Assembly: GCF_003664585.1 (NCBI RefSeq) | Contig: NZ_RCHI01000008.1 | Span: 62,001-126,000 of the forward strand | Reading direction: 5' to 3' | DNA length: 64,000 bases | Source of the DNA: Paenirhodobacter hankyongi | Lineage (GTDB): Bacteria; Pseudomonadota; Alphaproteobacteria; Rhodobacterales; Rhodobacteraceae | Shown here: positions 63,125 through 64,000 of the stretch, piece after piece | Position numbering within the stretch: the first letter of the stretch is position 1 | How the letters are laid out: each line of letters opens with the position of its first letter | Position numbers and translations under genes: made by a program | Notes under the pieces: generated by a model | Told to the model about the DNA's origin: nothing | Database searches by the model: none | Seen by the model: the letters and a program-made list of their open reading frames with translations, nothing else

Positions 63125-64000
63125 TCAGGCGCGGCGGTTGGCCGACAGCGCATCGGCATGACGCCATTCGAGCGCGGTCTTGAGGGCGAGGGTGAAGAGC
63201 GCCAGCACGGCGAGCAGCCCTGCAAGCGAGAAGGCGGCGACGGTGAGATACTCGTTGTAGAGCATCTCGATCGCGATCGGGATCGTGGCGGTGACGCCGC
63301 GGATCTTGCCAGACACGACGGCGACGGCGCCGAACTCGCCCATGGCGCGGGCGGTGGCGAGCAGCACGCCATACATCAGCGCCCAGCGGATATTGGGCAG
63401 CGTCACGGTGAAGAACATCCGCCAGCCCGAGGCGCCGAGGCTGAGCGCGGCCTCTTCCTCGGTGCGGCCCTGCTCGACCATCACCGGCAGGATCTCGCGC
63501 GCGACGAAGGGGAAGGTGACGAAGACGGTGGCCAGCACGATCCCCGGCAGGGCGAAGACGACGGGCATCCCCTGCCCCACCAGCCAGCCGCCCAGCGTGG
63601 TATTCGCGCCGAAAAGCAGCACGAGGCAGAGCCCCGCCACCACCGGCGAGACCGAGAACGGCAGGTCGATGAGGGTGATGACCACCGCCTTGCCGGGAAA
63701 GTCGAAGCGCGCGATCGCCCAGCCGGCAGCCAGGCCGAAGACGGCGGTCAGCGGCACCGACAGCGCCGTGACCAGCAGCGTCAGCCGGATCGCGGCCTGT
63801 GCCTCGGGCTCGGCCAGCGCGGTCAGGGCGGCGCCGGCGCCCTGCGACAGCGCCTCGCCGAAGACGGTGACGAGGGGGGCGAAGAGCAGCACCGCCAGCA
63901 GCGCGAGCACAAGGCCGATCAGGGCACGGCGCAGGAACGCCGGCTCCTCGGTCGCGGCACGGAAACGGCGCGCCGGGCGGGGCGGGGCAAGATGGGCGGC
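63125..64000 (-). CDS. cysW: Sulfate ABC transporter permease CysW, 5'-partial at window edge
   Basis: The frame is open to the right edge (291 codons visible). Multiple hydrophobic helices, and the EAA loop EEEAALSLGASGWRMFFTVTLPNIRWALMYG that contacts CysA, are present. IDLPFSVSPVVAGLCLVLLFG and ARAMGEFGAVAVVSG are CysW-like. The visible N-terminus ([12 protein letters not shown]...) suggests the start is just outside the window. Twelve bases separate it from cysA. Confidence 0.9.
   Translation of the reverse strand, partial: AAHLAPPRPARRFRAATEEPAFLRRALIGLVLALLAVLLFAPLVTVFGEALSQGAGAALTALAEPEAQAAIRLTLLVTALSVPLTAVFGLAAGWAIARFDFPGKAVVITLIDLPFSVSPVVAGLCLVLLFGANTTLGGWLVGQGMPVVFALPGIVLATVFVTFPFVAREILPVMVEQGRTEEEAALSLGASGWRMFFTVTLPNIRWALMYGVLLATARAMGEFGAVAVVSGKIRGVTATIPIAIEMLYNEYLTVAAFSLAGLLAVLALFTLALKTALEWRHADALSANRRA

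Noticed and set aside
1-64000. CRISPR array, prophage, insertion sequence or tRNA/rRNA genes
   Set aside because: Scanning by eye found no regularly spaced direct repeats, transposase or integrase frames, or cloverleaf-like sequences; a weak tRNA could be missed without a covariance search.

Overview
The window is a GC-rich, gene-dense chromosomal segment from an alphaproteobacterium of the Rhodobacter group (Paracoccaceae/Rhodobacterales). The assignment is by inference from gene content: an opgGIHC glucan operon, the division ATPase MipZ, the aerobic (CobG/CobN-type) cobalamin pathway with the bluE/bluF genes named in Rhodobacter capsulatus, and intergenic repeats of a kind I associate with that group. 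I see no rRNA, tRNA, CRISPR array, transposase or phage gene.

Left third (1-24 kb): the end of an S49 peptidase gene, a Ca/Na exchanger and a pteridine-reductase-like SDR. After an AT-rich gap holding a perfect DnaA box come uvrC, a KamA-type radical SAM gene and pgsA-moaD-moaE. A divergent pair (FAD oxidase / mnmD) looks like a split MnmC tRNA-modification enzyme. Then slt, dapA, a glutamine-synthetase-like plus class III aminotransferase operon, nhaD, the opgG-opgI-opgH-opgC operon, and a LysR/azoR-like divergent pair.

Middle (24-39 kb): a translation and secretion block of ffh, a GNAT gene, chorismate mutase, rpsP, rimM, a sulfotransferase-like gene, trmD, a VOC gene, rplS and rpmE. It is followed by mipZ, aroQ, tex, pepT, an FAH-family gene, and a YeiH-type transporter divergent from a LysR gene.

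Right part (39-62 kb): an almost complete aerobic cobalamin supercluster. A minus-strand series DUF1636-cobW-cobN-cobG-cobH-cobI-cobJ-cobL-cobE-cobM-cobB-cobA is headed by a cobalamin riboswitch. A second cobalamin riboswitch precedes cbiM and cobF. cobK lies on the plus strand, wedged between cobJ and cobL with no spare bases. cobO and cobQ (plus), cobC-cobD-bluE-bluF (minus) and cobP-cobU-cobV (plus) complete corrin adenosylation, amidation and lower-loop assembly. Chelatase subunits CobS/CobT, BluB and CbiN/Q/O are not in the window. The right edge holds an Lrp/AsnC regulator, a short cysA and the 3' part of cysW.

Most attention-worthy: the cobK insertion (a candidate noncontiguous, mutually antisense operon), the duplicated B12-box core at the cbiM ribosome-binding site, a dispersed 22-bp intergenic repeat in five copies, a three-hairpin ffh leader, and several convergent gene pairs whose stop codons share four bases.
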